Positions 26,672 to 37,288 of a DNA stretch of 64,000 bases are shown here, piece after piece. The notes under the pieces were generated by a model. That model was not told the origin of the DNA. It saw nothing but the letters and a program-made list of their open reading frames with translations, and searched no databases. The first letter of the stretch is position 1. Every line of letters starts with the position of its first letter. Both the position numbers and the translations under genes were made by a program. Source of the DNA: Microlunatus antarcticus (GTDB lineage Bacteria; Actinomycetota; Actinomycetes; Propionibacteriales; Propionibacteriaceae); contig NZ_JACHZG010000002.1 of assembly GCF_014193425.1 (NCBI RefSeq), forward strand, positions 1-64,000, written 5' to 3'.

Positions 26672-27103
26672 CTACTTGTCGACGGTGACGCCCATGGAAC
26701 GGGCGGTGCCCTCGACGATCTTCATCGCGGCGTCGACGTCGTTCGCGTTCAGGTCCGGGAGCTTCGTCTCGGCGATCTCGCGCACCTGGTTGCGGGTGAG
26801 CTTGCCGACCTTGGTGGTCTGCGGGACGCCCGACCCCTTGGCGATGCCGGCGGCCTTCTTGATCAGCTCGGCGGCCGGCGGGGTCTTCGTGATGAACGTG
26901 AACGAGCGGTCCTCGTAGATCGTGATCTCGACCGGGATCACGGTGCCACGCTGGGCTTCCGTCGCGGCGTTGTACGCCTTGACGAACTCCATGATGTTCA
27001 CGCCGTGCGGACCGAGAGCGGTACCGACGGGCGGGGCGGGCGTCGCGGAGCCGGCGTTGAGCGCGACCTTGACGAGCGCGGCGACCTTCTTCTTGGGAGG
27101 CAT
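26672..27103 (-). CDS. rplK: 50S ribosomal protein L11
   Basis: L11, 143 aa, part of the GTPase-associated centre and needed for RelA activation. It starts [20 protein letters not shown] with the conserved [17 protein letters not shown] and [12 protein letters not shown] segments. It follows nusG by 76 bp. Confidence 0.98.
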   Translation of the reverse strand: MPPKKKVAALVKVALNAGSATPAPPVGTALGPHGVNIMEFVKAYNAATEAQRGTVIPVEITIYEDRSFTFITKTPPAAELIKKAAGIAKGSGVPQTTKVGKLTRNQVREIAETKLPDLNANDVDAAMKIVEGTARSMGVTVDK

Positions 27104-27179
27104 TGCGGTGTGGTCCTTCGTTGTGGGTTGGTGCGACGTCCTTCGGCTGGCTCCGGACGCGGTGGAAGACCGGGTCGGG

Positions 27180-28067
27180 CTAGGTCTTCTGGATCTGGGG
27201 GAAGGTCAGGTCGACCGGGGTCTCGCGACCGAGGATCTCGACCAGCGCCTTGAGGCGCTGGTTGTTGACGTTGATCTCCGTGATGGTGGCGTGCACGCCC
27301 GCGAACGGGCCGTCGACGACCATGACCGAGTCCCCGACCTCGAAGTCGGCGACCTCGACCTTCTTCTTGCGCTTCGACGGCGTGTCCGAGCCGGCGGTCG
27401 CGGCGGCGATGACGGCCGGGGCCAGCATCTTCTCCACCTCGTCGAGGCTCAGCGGGACCGGCGAGTTCGAGTGGCCGACGAAGCCGGTGACGGACGGCGT
27501 GTGCCGGACCGTCGACCAGGACTCGTCGGTGAGGTCCATGCGGACGAGCACGTAGCCGGGGAGCACCGTGCGGCGGACCTGCTTGCGCTGGCCGTTGCGG
27601 ATCTCGGTGACCTCTTCGGTGGGGACCACGATCTCGAAGATGTAGTCCTCCATGTTGAGGGAGGACACGCGGTTCTCGAGGTTCTGCTGCACACGGTTCT
27701 CCATGCCGGAGTAGGTGTGGATGACGTACCAGTCGCCGAACTTCGCGCGGAGCTCGCCGCGGAACGACTCCAGCGCGACCGCGCCGAGGTCCTCCTCGCC
27801 GTCGGCCGCCTCCTCCTCGTCGTCGGCCTCGTCCGCCGCGCCGAAGTTCAGGTCGATGTCGTCGGTCTCGGGCTCGGCCGGGGCGGTGCCGCCGGCGAAG
27901 TCGAGGTCGATGTCGTCGTTGGTGGCAGCAGCGGTGCTCGAGCCGCCGAAGTCGAGGTCGATGTCGAAGTCGACGTCGTTCGAGCCGGAGCTCGCCTCGG
28001 TGGTGGGGGCAGAGCCTTCCGCCGACTCCGCCTGAGGGCGTGAGTCGTCGTCGAAGGTGTCGGGCAC
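27180..28067 (-). CDS. nusG: Transcription termination/antitermination protein NusG
   Basis: NusG with a long acidic N-terminal region (about 115 residues of Asp/Glu-rich repeats such as DDIDLDF), then the NGN domain ([21 protein letters not shown]) and the C-terminal KOW motif ([20 protein letters not shown]). It binds RNA polymerase and, in other bacteria, Rho or S10. Acidic extensions are usual in actinobacteria. GTG at 28067 has GGAG nine bases upstream and gives 295 aa; a TTG at 28097 would add ten residues but lacks a ribosome binding site. Confidence 0.96.
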   Translation of the reverse strand: MPDTFDDDSRPQAESAEGSAPTTEASSGSNDVDFDIDLDFGGSSTAAATNDDIDLDFAGGTAPAEPETDDIDLNFGAADEADDEEEAADGEEDLGAVALESFRGELRAKFGDWYVIHTYSGMENRVQQNLENRVSSLNMEDYIFEIVVPTEEVTEIRNGQRKQVRRTVLPGYVLVRMDLTDESWSTVRHTPSVTGFVGHSNSPVPLSLDEVEKMLAPAVIAAATAGSDTPSKRKKKVEVADFEVGDSVMVVDGPFAGVHATITEINVNNQRLKALVEILGRETPVDLTFPQIQKT

Positions 28068-28107
28068 GTCAGGGTTCTCCAGGTCTATCGAGGTCAAGGG
28101 GTGGGGC

Positions 28108-28560
28108 TCAGCTGAAGATCGCGAAGACCAGCTTGCCGATGCCCAGGTCGAGCAGGCTCACGAGCGCGATGATGAACAGCACGAAGACCAGCACGACCAC
28201 GAAGTAGTTGCCGAGCTGCTGCCCGGTCGGGTAGACGACCTTGCGGAGCTCGCCGACGGACTGCTGCACGAAGGCGACGGGCGTGGTGCGCTTCTCCGTC
28301 TCCTCGACGTCACGCTTGGCCGTGGGCGTCCCCTTGGGGGAGGTGCCGGCCTTGCGCTTCTCGGGGAGGGTCGCGCCGGTGCCGGTCGCGGCTGCTCCGA
28401 CGCCAGCCGTCTCGAGCTCGGCCGGAGCCGCGTCGAGGTCGTCGGGCTCGGTGCGGGCCTCGTCCGACGCGTCGTCGGCGTCAGCCTCGGCGAGCTCGGG
28501 AGGCAGGTCTTCGGCGTCCGACGAAGGCCCAGAGGGCACTGCCTCGTCCTTGTCTGCCAC
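28108..28560 (-). CDS. secE: Preprotein translocase subunit SecE
   Basis: SecE, 150 aa. The essential part is at the C-terminus: [20 protein letters not shown] followed by one transmembrane helix ([21 protein letters not shown]). About 85 preceding residues are acidic and low-complexity, an actinobacterial feature. GTG at 28560 with GGGAGGAC upstream is chosen; the longer open frame runs into the tRNA gene and cannot be real. Confidence 0.95.
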   Translation of the reverse strand: MADKDEAVPSGPSSDAEDLPPELAEADADDASDEARTEPDDLDAAPAELETAGVGAAATGTGATLPEKRKAGTSPKGTPTAKRDVEETEKRTTPVAFVQQSVGELRKVVYPTGQQLGNYFVVVLVFVLFIIALVSLLDLGIGKLVFAIFS

Positions 28561-28589
28561 GTGTCCTCCCGGTCTCGTTCCGCGTCCTG

Positions 28590-28662
28590 CAGGGCAAGAG
28601 GGACTTGAACCCCCAACCTTCGGTTTTGGAGACCGATGCTCTGCCAGTTGAGCTATTGCCCT
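28590..28662 (-). tRNA. tRNA-Trp (anticodon CCA)
   Basis: A 73-nt cloverleaf with a 7-bp acceptor stem (AGGGCAA/TTGCCCT), discriminator G, TTCAAGT T-loop and the anticodon CCA in the loop CTCCAAA. No encoded CCA end. It lies directly upstream of secE, as in mycobacteria. A possible -10 (TACACT, minus strand, 28736-28741) lies upstream but without a good -35. Confidence 0.97.
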
Positions 28663-28929
28663 CCGGTGACCGGCTCCACGCCACCGCGCCCGGATCCCGG
28701 GCACAGCGGAGCAGGGGTCCTGCCACCAAAAGTCGAGTGTAGTGCACCTTTCGTCTGTCCTCGCTCCGCTCGGACGCGGCCCGCGCTCTGACCCGATGCC
28801 TTCCTCCCTCCCGCGCAGGACGAAGAGCGTGTCCTGCGCGTCCGGTCGTCCAGGCACCGGCGCGCGGACCGGCGGTGGTCTCGTCGGGGAGCCGACGGCC
28901 CGCGCACGAGACGAGCGGGACGGGCGGAC

Positions 28930-30210
<1,281 letters not shown>

Positions 30211-30251
30211 CTATCGACCGACGACGGCGGCACCCCTGCCATTCTTGGCCC

Positions 30252-31850
30252 GTGACTGCGACGTCGGGGCCCACCAAGACCAGCGGCGCGACGGGGGGTC
30301 AGGTCAACCTGGCCCACTGGGTGCACGACCGCGCGACGAGCAGCCCGGACAAGGTGGCGGTCCGGCAGGGCGACGTCGAGCTGACCTACGCGGGGCTGGA
30401 CGCCGCGTCGGCCGCCTTCGCCGACCAGCTCCGGGGCCTGGGCGTCGCCCCGGGGGACCGGGTCGCCATGATCGTGCCCAACGTCCTCGCCTTCCCTGTC
30501 GCCTACTACGCCATCCTCCGCGCCGGCGCGGTCGTGGTGCCGATGAACCCGCTGCTCAAGGCGGGCGAGGTCGCGTACACGTGGTCGGACTGCGGGGCGC
30601 GCGTGGCGGTCGTGTTCGCGCTGTTCGCCGAGACGGCACGCACGGCGGCGGAGACGACGGGCACGCGGGTCGTCGTCGTCGGGCCGGACGACCTCGGGGC
30701 GCCCGACGAGCCAGCTGACCCGACTGACGGGAGCGCGCTCGCCGTCGTCGAGCGCGAGCCCACCGACACCGCCGTCATCCTCTACACGTCGGGCACGACG
30801 GGCCGGCCCAAGGGGGCCGAGCTCAGCTTCGCCAACCTGCGCTCCAACACGCTGGCCTGCGTCGAGACCCTCTTCCTGAACGGTCCGGACGACGTGCTCT
30901 TCGGCGGGCTGCCGCTCTTCCACTCCTTTGGCCAGACCTGCGCGCTGAACGCCTCCGTCGCCGGCGGCTCCTGCCTGACCCTGCTGCCGCGGTTCGCCCC
31001 GCGCGAGGCGCTCGCGACCGTGGCCCGGGACGGCGTGACCGTGTTCCTCGGCGTGCCGACCATGTACATGGCCCTGCTGGCCGCCGCGCAGGCCGACCCG
31101 GCGTTGGCGGGCCAGGCCGCGACGGTCCGGTTCGCGGTGTCCGGCGGCTCCTCGCTGCCCGTCGAGGTCCTGCGCGGGGCCGAGGAGACCTTCGGCCTCC
31201 GGGTGCTCGAGGGCTACGGGCTCTCGGAGACCTCGCCCGTGGCGTCCTTCAACCACCCGGACCGGCCCAGCCGGGCGGGCTCGGTCGGCGTCGCCATCCG
31301 CGGCGTGGAGCTCGCGCTCGGCCGGCCTCCGCAGGAGGACGAGGCGGACAGTCCCGACGCGTCGGTCGACCTGCTCGACGGGGACGACCCGGACGCGATC
31401 GGGGAGATCCTGGTCCGCGGCGAGAACGTCATGCTCGGCTACTGGGCCAACCCCGAGGCCACGGCCGAGGCGGTGCGGGGCGGCTGGTTCCACACCGGCG
31501 ACCTGGCCCGCCGCGACGCCGACGGCTTCTACTTCATCGTCGACCGGGTCAAGGACCTGATCATCCGCAACGGCTTCAACGTCTACCCCCGCGAGGTCGA
31601 GGAGGTGCTGTACGCGCACCCGGCCGTGGCGGAGGCGGCGGTCGTCGGCATGCCCGACCCGCTCCGCGGCGAGGAGGTCGGCGCGCTCGTCCAGCTGCGC
31701 GAGGGCGCCGAGGTCGGCGAGGACGAGCTGCGCGACTTCGTCGCCGAGCGCGTGGCCGCGTTCAAGTACCCCCGCGTGATCCGCTTCGGCCCCGTGCCCA
31801 AGGGCCCGACCGGCAAGATCCTCAAGCGCGAGATCCACCTGCGGGGCTGA
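30252..31850 (+). CDS. Fatty-acyl-CoA synthetase / acyl-AMP ligase
   Basis: A 532-aa member of the ANL adenylating superfamily. ATP motif YTSGTTGRPKGAELS, then EGYGLSETSP, the hinge region GWFHTGDLARRDADGFYFIVDR and the catalytic lysine in GPTGKILKREI are all present. It should activate a carboxylic acid, probably a medium- or long-chain fatty acid, to its CoA thioester. Start is GTG at 30252, divergent from the aminotransferase by 50 bp. An insertion of about 25 acidic residues (QEDEADSPDASVDLLDGDD) lies before GEILVRGENVM. Confidence 0.9.
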   Translation: MTATSGPTKTSGATGGQVNLAHWVHDRATSSPDKVAVRQGDVELTYAGLDAASAAFADQLRGLGVAPGDRVAMIVPNVLAFPVAYYAILRAGAVVVPMNPLLKAGEVAYTWSDCGARVAVVFALFAETARTAAETTGTRVVVVGPDDLGAPDEPADPTDGSALAVVEREPTDTAVILYTSGTTGRPKGAELSFANLRSNTLACVETLFLNGPDDVLFGGLPLFHSFGQTCALNASVAGGSCLTLLPRFAPREALATVARDGVTVFLGVPTMYMALLAAAQADPALAGQAATVRFAVSGGSSLPVEVLRGAEETFGLRVLEGYGLSETSPVASFNHPDRPSRAGSVGVAIRGVELALGRPPQEDEADSPDASVDLLDGDDPDAIGEILVRGENVMLGYWANPEATAEAVRGGWFHTGDLARRDADGFYFIVDRVKDLIIRNGFNVYPREVEEVLYAHPAVAEAAVVGMPDPLRGEEVGALVQLREGAEVGEDELRDFVAERVAAFKYPRVIRFGPVPKGPTGKILKREIHLRG

Positions 31851-31890
31851 GCCGCGCTCGCGAGAACGCTCTCCGAGCCTTCGTCACGCT

Positions 31891-31996
31891 CCCTGAGCCT
31901 GTCGAAGGGCCCGGAACGGGTCGGCTCCGTCCGCCGTGTCCCGCAGCATCACGCCGGAGAAGCCAACCTGCGCGAGGCCCTTCGACAAGCTCAGGG
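31891..31996. repeat. Inverted pair of a 20-bp element between convergent genes
   Basis: CCCTGAGCCTGTCGAAGGGC (31891-31910) and GCCCTTCGACAAGCTCAGGG (31977-31996) match as inverted repeats at 19 of 20 positions, 66 bp apart. The sequence type is a frequent intergenic element in high-GC genomes. It lies between the ends of the convergent acyl-CoA ligase and treZ genes, so it can act as a bidirectional terminator. Confidence 0.75.
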
Positions 31997-32034
31997 GGCG
32001 CTGCCGGGAAGCGTCGGGCGCCTCTCGAGAGCGC

Positions 32035-33855
32035 TCAGCCGCCGGGCGTGAACGAGGTCGGCAGGTTCGGGAGCTCGACCTGGGTCACGAGCGCGCTCGT
32101 CGGACCGAGGCGGACCGTCGTCCCGTCGACCTCGACCTGGCCGACCTGCAGGAGCGTGGTCGTGGCGGCCTGCTCGAGGTGCACCTCGGCCGGCTCGGAC
32201 CCGAAGTTGACCACGATGGCGGCGTCGTCGCGGGTCAGCACCAGCCAGTGCTCGTCGTCGTCGGAACGCGCGTGGCCCGCGTCGAAGCGCGGGTCAGTGA
32301 AGGCCGGGAGCGAGCGGCGGATCTCCAGCAGCCGGCGGTAGAGCGCCAGCAGCTCGGCGTGCGCCGCCTGCTCGGGCTCGGCCCAGTCGAGCTTGGAGGA
32401 GGTGAAGGTGGCGGGGTCCTGGGGGTCGGAGACGTTGGCCGGGTCCCAGTCCATCGCCTTGAACTCTTCCTTGCGCCCCTCCCGGACCGCCTCGGCGAGC
32501 TCGGGCTCGGGGTGCGCGGTGAAGAAGCGCCACGGCGTGCTCGCGCCCCACTCCTCGCCCATGAAGATCATCGGCGTGAACGGGCTGAGCAGGGTGACGA
32601 CCGCGGCGATCGCGAGCTGGTCGCCGGACAGCCGGGAGGAGAGCCGCTCCCCCGTCGCCCGGTTGCCGATCTGGTCGTGGTTGTCGGAGCAGACGACCAG
32701 GCGCCAGGTCGGCGTCCGGAGGGTGTCGATGGGGCTGCCGTGGCTGCGACCGCGGAACGTGCTGCGCGTGCCCGTGTGGAAGAAGCCCGCCTCGGTGACC
32801 TTGCCGAGGGCCTCGAGGGAGTCGAAGTCGGCGTAGTAGCCGCTCGTGTCCCCGGTCAGGCTCACGTACAGGGCGTGGTGGAAGTCGTCGCTCCACTGCC
32901 CGGTCAGCCCGTAGCCGCCGCCCTCGCGGGAGGTGATCAGGCGCGGGTCGTTGAGGTCGGACTCGGCGATCAGGGTGAGGGGACGGCCGACGAAGGCGCT
33001 CAGCACCTCGGCCTCGATCGCCATCTCCTCGAGGATGTGGGTCGCGCGGGTGTCGTGCAGCGCGTGCACGGCGTCGAGCCGCAGACCGTCGACGTGGTAG
33101 TCGCGCAGCCACTGGTGGACGTTGTCGACGATGTACGCGCGGACCTCGTCGGAGTCCTCGCCGTCGAGGTTCGGGGACTCGCCCCAGGTGTTGGTGCCGC
33201 CGGCGTTGAGGTACGGGCCGAACTCGGGCAGGTAGTTCCCGCTCGGGCCCATGTGGTTGTAGACGACGTCCTGGATGACCCCGAGGTCGCGGGCGTGGCA
33301 GGCGTCGACGAAGCGCTGGTAGCCCTCGGGACCGCCGTACGCCTCGTGCACCGCGAACCAGAGGACGCCGTCGTAGCCCCAGTTCCAGATGCCGTTGAAG
33401 TCGTTGACCGGCATGATCTCGACGAAGTCGACCCCGAGCTCGACCAGGTGGTCGAGCCGCTCGATCGCGGCCTCGAGGGTCCCGGCCTCGGTGAAGGTGC
33501 CGACGTGCATCTCGTAGATCACGCCGCCGGGCAGCTGCCGACCGGTCCAGCGCTGGTCGGTCCACGCGAAGGCGAAGGGGTCGTACGTCCGCGACCAGCC
33601 GTGCACGCCGTCGGGCTGGCGGCGCGAGCGCGGGTCGGGACGGACCTCACCGGAGCCGTCGAGCTCGTAGCCGTAGTCGAACTCGCCCACGCCGGGCTGG
33701 CCCGAGTGGCCGGCGGGCAGCGGTCCGTCCACGGTCCACCAGCCCTCGGCGTCGCGCACCATCGGCACGGTGGTGGCGGTGCCGCCCACGGGGCGGATGT
33801 GCAGGGTCACCGCGCTGGGCACGGGGGCCCAGACGGCGAACTGAGGGATGCTCAC
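32035..33855 (-). CDS. treZ: Malto-oligosyltrehalose trehalohydrolase
   Basis: TreZ, 606 aa, a GH13 enzyme that releases trehalose from maltooligosyltrehalose made by TreY. An N-terminal CBM48-like domain ([15 protein letters not shown]) is followed by the barrel with [32 protein letters not shown] (catalytic Asp), [11 protein letters not shown] (catalytic Glu) and [32 protein letters not shown] is typical of TreZ. GTG start at 33855. The treY partner is about 31 kb away in this window rather than adjacent. Confidence 0.95.
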   Translation of the reverse strand: MSIPQFAVWAPVPSAVTLHIRPVGGTATTVPMVRDAEGWWTVDGPLPAGHSGQPGVGEFDYGYELDGSGEVRPDPRSRRQPDGVHGWSRTYDPFAFAWTDQRWTGRQLPGGVIYEMHVGTFTEAGTLEAAIERLDHLVELGVDFVEIMPVNDFNGIWNWGYDGVLWFAVHEAYGGPEGYQRFVDACHARDLGVIQDVVYNHMGPSGNYLPEFGPYLNAGGTNTWGESPNLDGEDSDEVRAYIVDNVHQWLRDYHVDGLRLDAVHALHDTRATHILEEMAIEAEVLSAFVGRPLTLIAESDLNDPRLITSREGGGYGLTGQWSDDFHHALYVSLTGDTSGYYADFDSLEALGKVTEAGFFHTGTRSTFRGRSHGSPIDTLRTPTWRLVVCSDNHDQIGNRATGERLSSRLSGDQLAIAAVVTLLSPFTPMIFMGEEWGASTPWRFFTAHPEPELAEAVREGRKEEFKAMDWDPANVSDPQDPATFTSSKLDWAEPEQAAHAELLALYRRLLEIRRSLPAFTDPRFDAGHARSDDDEHWLVLTRDDAAIVVNFGSEPAEVHLEQAATTTLLQVGQVEVDGTTVRLGPTSALVTQVELPNLPTSFTPGG

Positions 33856-33992
33856 GGCGCGTTGCTCCTGGTCAGGAAAAGTTCGTGGCTGGTCAGGCGG
33901 CGGCGATGACGGCGCTGAGATTAGCGGGGATCACGCCGCCGTGGGGGCGGGTCTTGTCGGGCCCGAGGGCTGCGGGGCCGGACGTCCGAGCG

Positions 33993-35054
33993 TCAGAGCG
34001 TGCAGCCGACGAGCACGGGCTCGGGCTCGAGGGTGATGCCGAAGGTCCGCCCGACCCCGTCGCGCACGGCGCGGGCCAGCGCGACGACGTCGGCCGAGCG
34101 TGCCGTGCCCCGGTTGGTCAGGGCCAGCGTGTGCTTCGTCGAGACGCGCGCGGGACCGTCGCCCCACCCGCGGCCGAAGCCGGCGTGCTCGATCAGCCAG
34201 GCCGCGCTCGTCTTCACCCGCCCGTCGGGCTGGGGGTAACGGGGAGCGTCGGCGGGCAGGGCCTGGGCCCCGGTCGGGTCGAGCACCGGGTTGGTGAAGA
34301 ACGAGCCGGCGCTCCAGGTGTCGGGGTCGGCGTCGTCGAGGACCATGCCCTTCGAGCGGCGCAGCGACAGCACCGCCTCGCGGACCTCGGCGGCGGGCGC
34401 GCGGACCCCGACCTCGACGCCGAGCACGCGGGCGAGCTCGGCGTAGCGGACGGGCGCCGAGAGCGAGCCGAGCTTGAGCTGGAACGTCACGTCCAGCACG
34501 ACGTAGCGGCCCGGGTCCCGCTTGAGCACGGAGGTCCGGTAGCCGAAGCCGCACTCCACGGCGAAGAGCGTCCGGACCTTCCCGGTGCTGCGGTCGAGCG
34601 TCCGGACGGTGGTGATGAGCTGACCGACCTCCGCGCCGTACGCCCCGACGTTCTGGATCGGGCTCGCGCCGACGGAGCCGGGGATGCCCGACAGGGCCTC
34701 CAGGCCACTCCAGCCGTTCGCCACGGTGAGGGCGACGAACGGGTCCCAGGGCTCGCCGGCCGCGACGGACACCACGGCGCCGGAGCAGGACGCGACGTCC
34801 TGGTCGACTCCGCGGGTCGCCACGAGCACGACGGTCCCGTCGAAGCCCGCGTCCCCCACCAGCACGTTCGAGCCGCCGCCGAGCACGAGCACCGGCTCGC
34901 CCGCGGCGTCGAGGGCGCGGACGACCTCGACGAGCTCGCGCTCGGAGGTCACCTCGACGAGGTCGCGGGCCGGTCCCCCGACCCGCAGCGTGGTGTGCGC
35001 GGCCAGCGGCTCGTCGTGACGGGCCACGAGGCCGCCCAGCACCGCCGCGCTCAC
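33993..35054 (-). CDS. murB: UDP-N-acetylenolpyruvoylglucosamine reductase
   Basis: MurB, 353 aa, an FAD enzyme completing UDP-MurNAc synthesis. The FAD-binding part has TTLRVGGPARDLVEV and VLGGGSNVLVGDAGFDG. GWSGLEALSGIPGSVGASPIQNVGAYG is the signature region, and the active-site serine is in the WSAGSFFTNPVL segment. The GTG at 35054 overlaps the stop of the MaoC gene (GTGA). The frame stays open upstream but only as a shadow of the dehydratase genes. Type I-like length. Confidence 0.95.
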   Translation of the reverse strand: MSAAVLGGLVARHDEPLAAHTTLRVGGPARDLVEVTSERELVEVVRALDAAGEPVLVLGGGSNVLVGDAGFDGTVVLVATRGVDQDVASCSGAVVSVAAGEPWDPFVALTVANGWSGLEALSGIPGSVGASPIQNVGAYGAEVGQLITTVRTLDRSTGKVRTLFAVECGFGYRTSVLKRDPGRYVVLDVTFQLKLGSLSAPVRYAELARVLGVEVGVRAPAAEVREAVLSLRRSKGMVLDDADPDTWSAGSFFTNPVLDPTGAQALPADAPRYPQPDGRVKTSAAWLIEHAGFGRGWGDGPARVSTKHTLALTNRGTARSADVVALARAVRDGVGRTFGITLEPEPVLVGCTL

Positions 35055-35470
35055 GCGGGTCCTCCGGCCAGGACGACCCGGGCGGCGCCCAGCACCTTCT
35101 CGCCGTCGCAGGTCGCGTCGAGCGTCACGGTCACGGTCTCGGCGTCGACCGCCGTCACGGTCGCGGCGACGAGCAGCTCGGCGCCGACGCCGTCGTCGGG
35201 CACCGGGACGGGCCTGGTGAACCGCACGCCGTACGAGACGAGGCGGGCGCCGGGGCCGGCCCAGTCGGTGACCGCCCGGACGGCCAGGCCCATCGTCAGC
35301 ATCCCGTGGGCGATCACCCCGGGGAGCCCGAGGTCCGTCGCGGCGTGGTCGGAGAAGTGGATCGGGTTGAAGTCGCCCGACGCGCCGGCGTAGCGGACGA
35401 GCGTCTCGCGGGTGACGTGGAGGGTGAGCGGGGGCAGGGCCGCGCCCACCTCGACGACGGGGCCGCTCAC
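35051..35470 (-). CDS. MaoC-like (R)-specific hydratase/dehydratase (HadB-type)
   Basis: A 139-aa hot-dog-fold protein. The catalytic motif YAGASGDFNPIHFSDHAATDLGLPGVIAHGMLTMGL contains the Asp/His hydratase pair. It is the counterpart of mycobacterial HadB, which with HadA dehydrates 3-hydroxyacyl-ACP. It is followed by murB and preceded by a HadA-like gene, each with 4-bp overlap. The order rpmG, hadA, hadB matches mycobacteria, but hadC is absent. The role in an organism that may lack mycolic acids is uncertain. Confidence 0.88.
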   Translation of the reverse strand: MSGPVVEVGAALPPLTLHVTRETLVRYAGASGDFNPIHFSDHAATDLGLPGVIAHGMLTMGLAVRAVTDWAGPGARLVSYGVRFTRPVPVPDDGVGAELLVAATVTAVDAETVTVTLDATCDGEKVLGAARVVLAGGPA

Positions 35471-35889
35471 GCCGCCGCCTCGCGGCTGTGCACGAACGTG
35501 GCGTCCGCCACGAGGACGGTCTGCTCGACGGCGTCGCGGACGTCGACCGACGTCGTGATGATCTCGGTCGCGCCGCGCACACGCACCTTGGCGATGCTCA
35601 GCGTGGCGGTGACGACGTCGCCGGGCTCGAGCGGTCGGTGGTAGCGGAACTGCTGGTCGGCGTGGACGACCCGGCGGAGCTGCAGCCCGAGCTCGGGGTC
35701 GGTGAAGAGGACGTCCCACGCCGGGCCGGTGACGACGGCGCCGAAGGTCGGAGGGGCCACGACCGGACCGTTCCCCTCGACCAGCGGCGTGCCGAGCGCG
35801 GCCGCGAACTCTGCGACCTTGCCGCGGGTGACCTCGTACGCGGGCGTCGGCTCGTACGTCCTGCCGGCGTGGTCGGGGGTGATGGGCAC
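35467..35889 (-). CDS. MaoC N-terminal-type dehydratase subunit (HadA-type)
   Basis: A 140-aa protein of the FAS1-like dehydratase/MaoC_dehydrat_N family (YEPTPAYEVTRGKVAEFAAALG; PPTFGAVVTGPAWDVLF; LHADQQFRYHRPLEPGD-like segment). It lacks the hydratase catalytic motif and should be the structural, substrate-binding partner of the next gene's product. GTG start at 35889, five bases after the stop of the chelatase-like gene; GTGA overlap downstream. Confidence 0.85.
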   Translation of the reverse strand: MPITPDHAGRTYEPTPAYEVTRGKVAEFAAALGTPLVEGNGPVVAPPTFGAVVTGPAWDVLFTDPELGLQLRRVVHADQQFRYHRPLEPGDVVTATLSIAKVRVRGATEIITTSVDVRDAVEQTVLVADATFVHSREAAA

Positions 35890-35894
35890 GGTCG

Positions 35895-36662
35895 TCAGAC
35901 TAGGACGCCGGGCTGACGGTCCCGGGCGGCGGCGTAGCGCGCCAGCACGAGCGGCGCGGCCTGGGCGCCCAGCGGCTCGACCAGGGTCCAGCCGCGTTCG
36001 TCGGCCAGCCGGCGCAGCGGGTCGAGCAGGAGCCCGTCGGCGAGGAAGAGCGGCCAGAGCGCGACCGGCGCGGTGAGGTCCTCGAGCACGTCGGCGACCC
36101 GCGGGGCGCAGGTTCCGAAGGCGGCGCGGACGTCACCACGACGTCCGTCGGCCAGCCGGGCGGCCAGATCAGCAACGGCCGCGTTGGCCTCGGGCCTCGA
36201 GGAGCCGACGGCGAAGAGCAGGGCGTCGTCGTCGCCGCTGACCCCGGCTCCGTCGAGCGCGCCACGCAGGACGGCCGCGATGTCGTCGCCGGTGCCCAGG
36301 ATGTCGGACACGACGAGCTCGACGCCGTGGGCCTCCGCGGCCTCGGTCACGGCGTCGGGGACGTCGACGGTCGCGTGGAACGCGGCGGTGAAGAGGAGCG
36401 GGACGACGACGGCGCGTCGGTGGCCCTCGGCGGCGAGCTGCTCGACCACGGCCGCGAGGTCGGGCTGCGCCAGGTCGAGGTAGGCGGCGTGCGCGGGGAC
36501 GCCGGCCGCGGCTCCCACGGCGATCATCAGCGCCTCGATCGCGTCGGCGCCGCGCGGGTGGCGGCTGCCGTGCGCCAGGCCGATGACCGGGACGCCGGCC
36601 GGATGGGCTCCGGAAACGGACGAGCCGCCCGCGGGTGCGGACGGCTCGTACGGGTACGTCAT
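35895..36662 (-). CDS. Sirohydrochlorin chelatase family protein (CbiX/SirB-like)
   Basis: A 255-aa two-lobed protein. The first lobe has the metal-site start VIGLAHGSRHPRGADAIEAL and VVVPLLFTAAFHATVDVP, both typical of CbiX/SirB chelatases that insert iron or cobalt into sirohydrochlorin. The first about 25 residues are variable. It lies between rpmG and the MaoC genes and may head the hadA-hadB-murB transcript. No other siroheme or cobalamin gene is near. Confidence 0.85.
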   Translation of the reverse strand: MTYPYEPSAPAGGSSVSGAHPAGVPVIGLAHGSRHPRGADAIEALMIAVGAAAGVPAHAAYLDLAQPDLAAVVEQLAAEGHRRAVVVPLLFTAAFHATVDVPDAVTEAAEAHGVELVVSDILGTGDDIAAVLRGALDGAGVSGDDDALLFAVGSSRPEANAAVADLAARLADGRRGDVRAAFGTCAPRVADVLEDLTAPVALWPLFLADGLLLDPLRRLADERGWTLVEPLGAQAAPLVLARYAAARDRQPGVLV

Positions 36663-36687
36663 GGGCTGACCCTGGTCAGACGTGAGG

Positions 36688-36855
36688 TCAGCGGGTCTCG
36701 CGGTGGATGGTGTGGCGACGGTCGCGCGGGCAGAACTTCTTCAGCTCGAGCCGGTCGGGGTCGTTGCGCCGGTTCTTCTTGGTGATGTAGTTCCGCTCCT
36801 TGCACTCCGTGCAGGCGAGCGTGATCTTCGGTCGGACGTCCGAGGACTTGGCCAT
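36688..36855 (-). CDS. rpmG: 50S ribosomal protein L33
   Basis: L33, 55 aa, starting [20 protein letters not shown] and ending [10 protein letters not shown]. The cysteines CTEC and the single FCPR cysteine make it a partly zinc-ribbon-like form. ATG at 36855 is preceded by a strong AGGAAG ribosome binding site. It lies 95 bp downstream of tRNA-Met, the arrangement seen with rpmG2 in mycobacteria. Confidence 0.96.
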   Translation of the reverse strand: MAKSSDVRPKITLACTECKERNYITKKNRRNDPDRLELKKFCPRDRRHTIHRETR

Positions 36856-36949
36856 GGTGGTGCTTCTTCCTGATGGGGTGCTCGGACCGACTGGGTGATG
36901 CCCGAGCCCTGGCCGCCTCTCGCGAGGCGGGTCGTGCGGGTCGTACGCG

Positions 36950-37022
36950 TAGCGGGAGCGGGACTTGAACCCGCGACACAGCGATTATGAGCCGCTTGCT
37001 CTACCACCTGAGCTATCCCGCC
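36950..37022 (-). tRNA. tRNA-Met (anticodon CAT, elongator type)
   Basis: A 73-nt cloverleaf; the acceptor GGCGGGA pairs with TCCCGCT (terminal G-U), discriminator A, anticodon CAT in the loop CTCATAA, T-loop TTCAAGT. The paired first base and stem composition suggest an elongator rather than an initiator tRNA. No CCA is encoded. Confidence 0.95.
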
Positions 37023-37108
37023 GTGGTCGACCACCGGGTGACCCGGCCGGACAACGCCCACGTGACGGCAGGTGTTCCGCCAGCGCACGCGCTGGAGCCA
37101 TGAGACCG

Positions 37109-37181
37109 AGCCCCCATGCGGATTCGAACCGCAGACCTTCTCCTTACCATGGAGACGCTCTACCTACTGAGCTATAGGGGC
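37109..37181 (-). tRNA. tRNA-Thr (anticodon GGT)
   Basis: A 73-nt cloverleaf with a 7-bp acceptor stem (GCCCCTA/TGGGGGC), anticodon stem TCTCC/GGAGA and loop ATGGTAA giving anticodon GGT. T-loop TTCGAAT. It lies just upstream of tRNA-Met on the same strand. Confidence 0.96.
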
Positions 37182-37288
37182 CTTCCGGAGCTCGGCCCCG
37201 AGGGGCCTGCACCGGCGCACAAAGATACACGGGCGGACGGGTCCGAGGCGAACCGAAAGGTTCCGCGGACCGTGACCCGCCCTATCGT

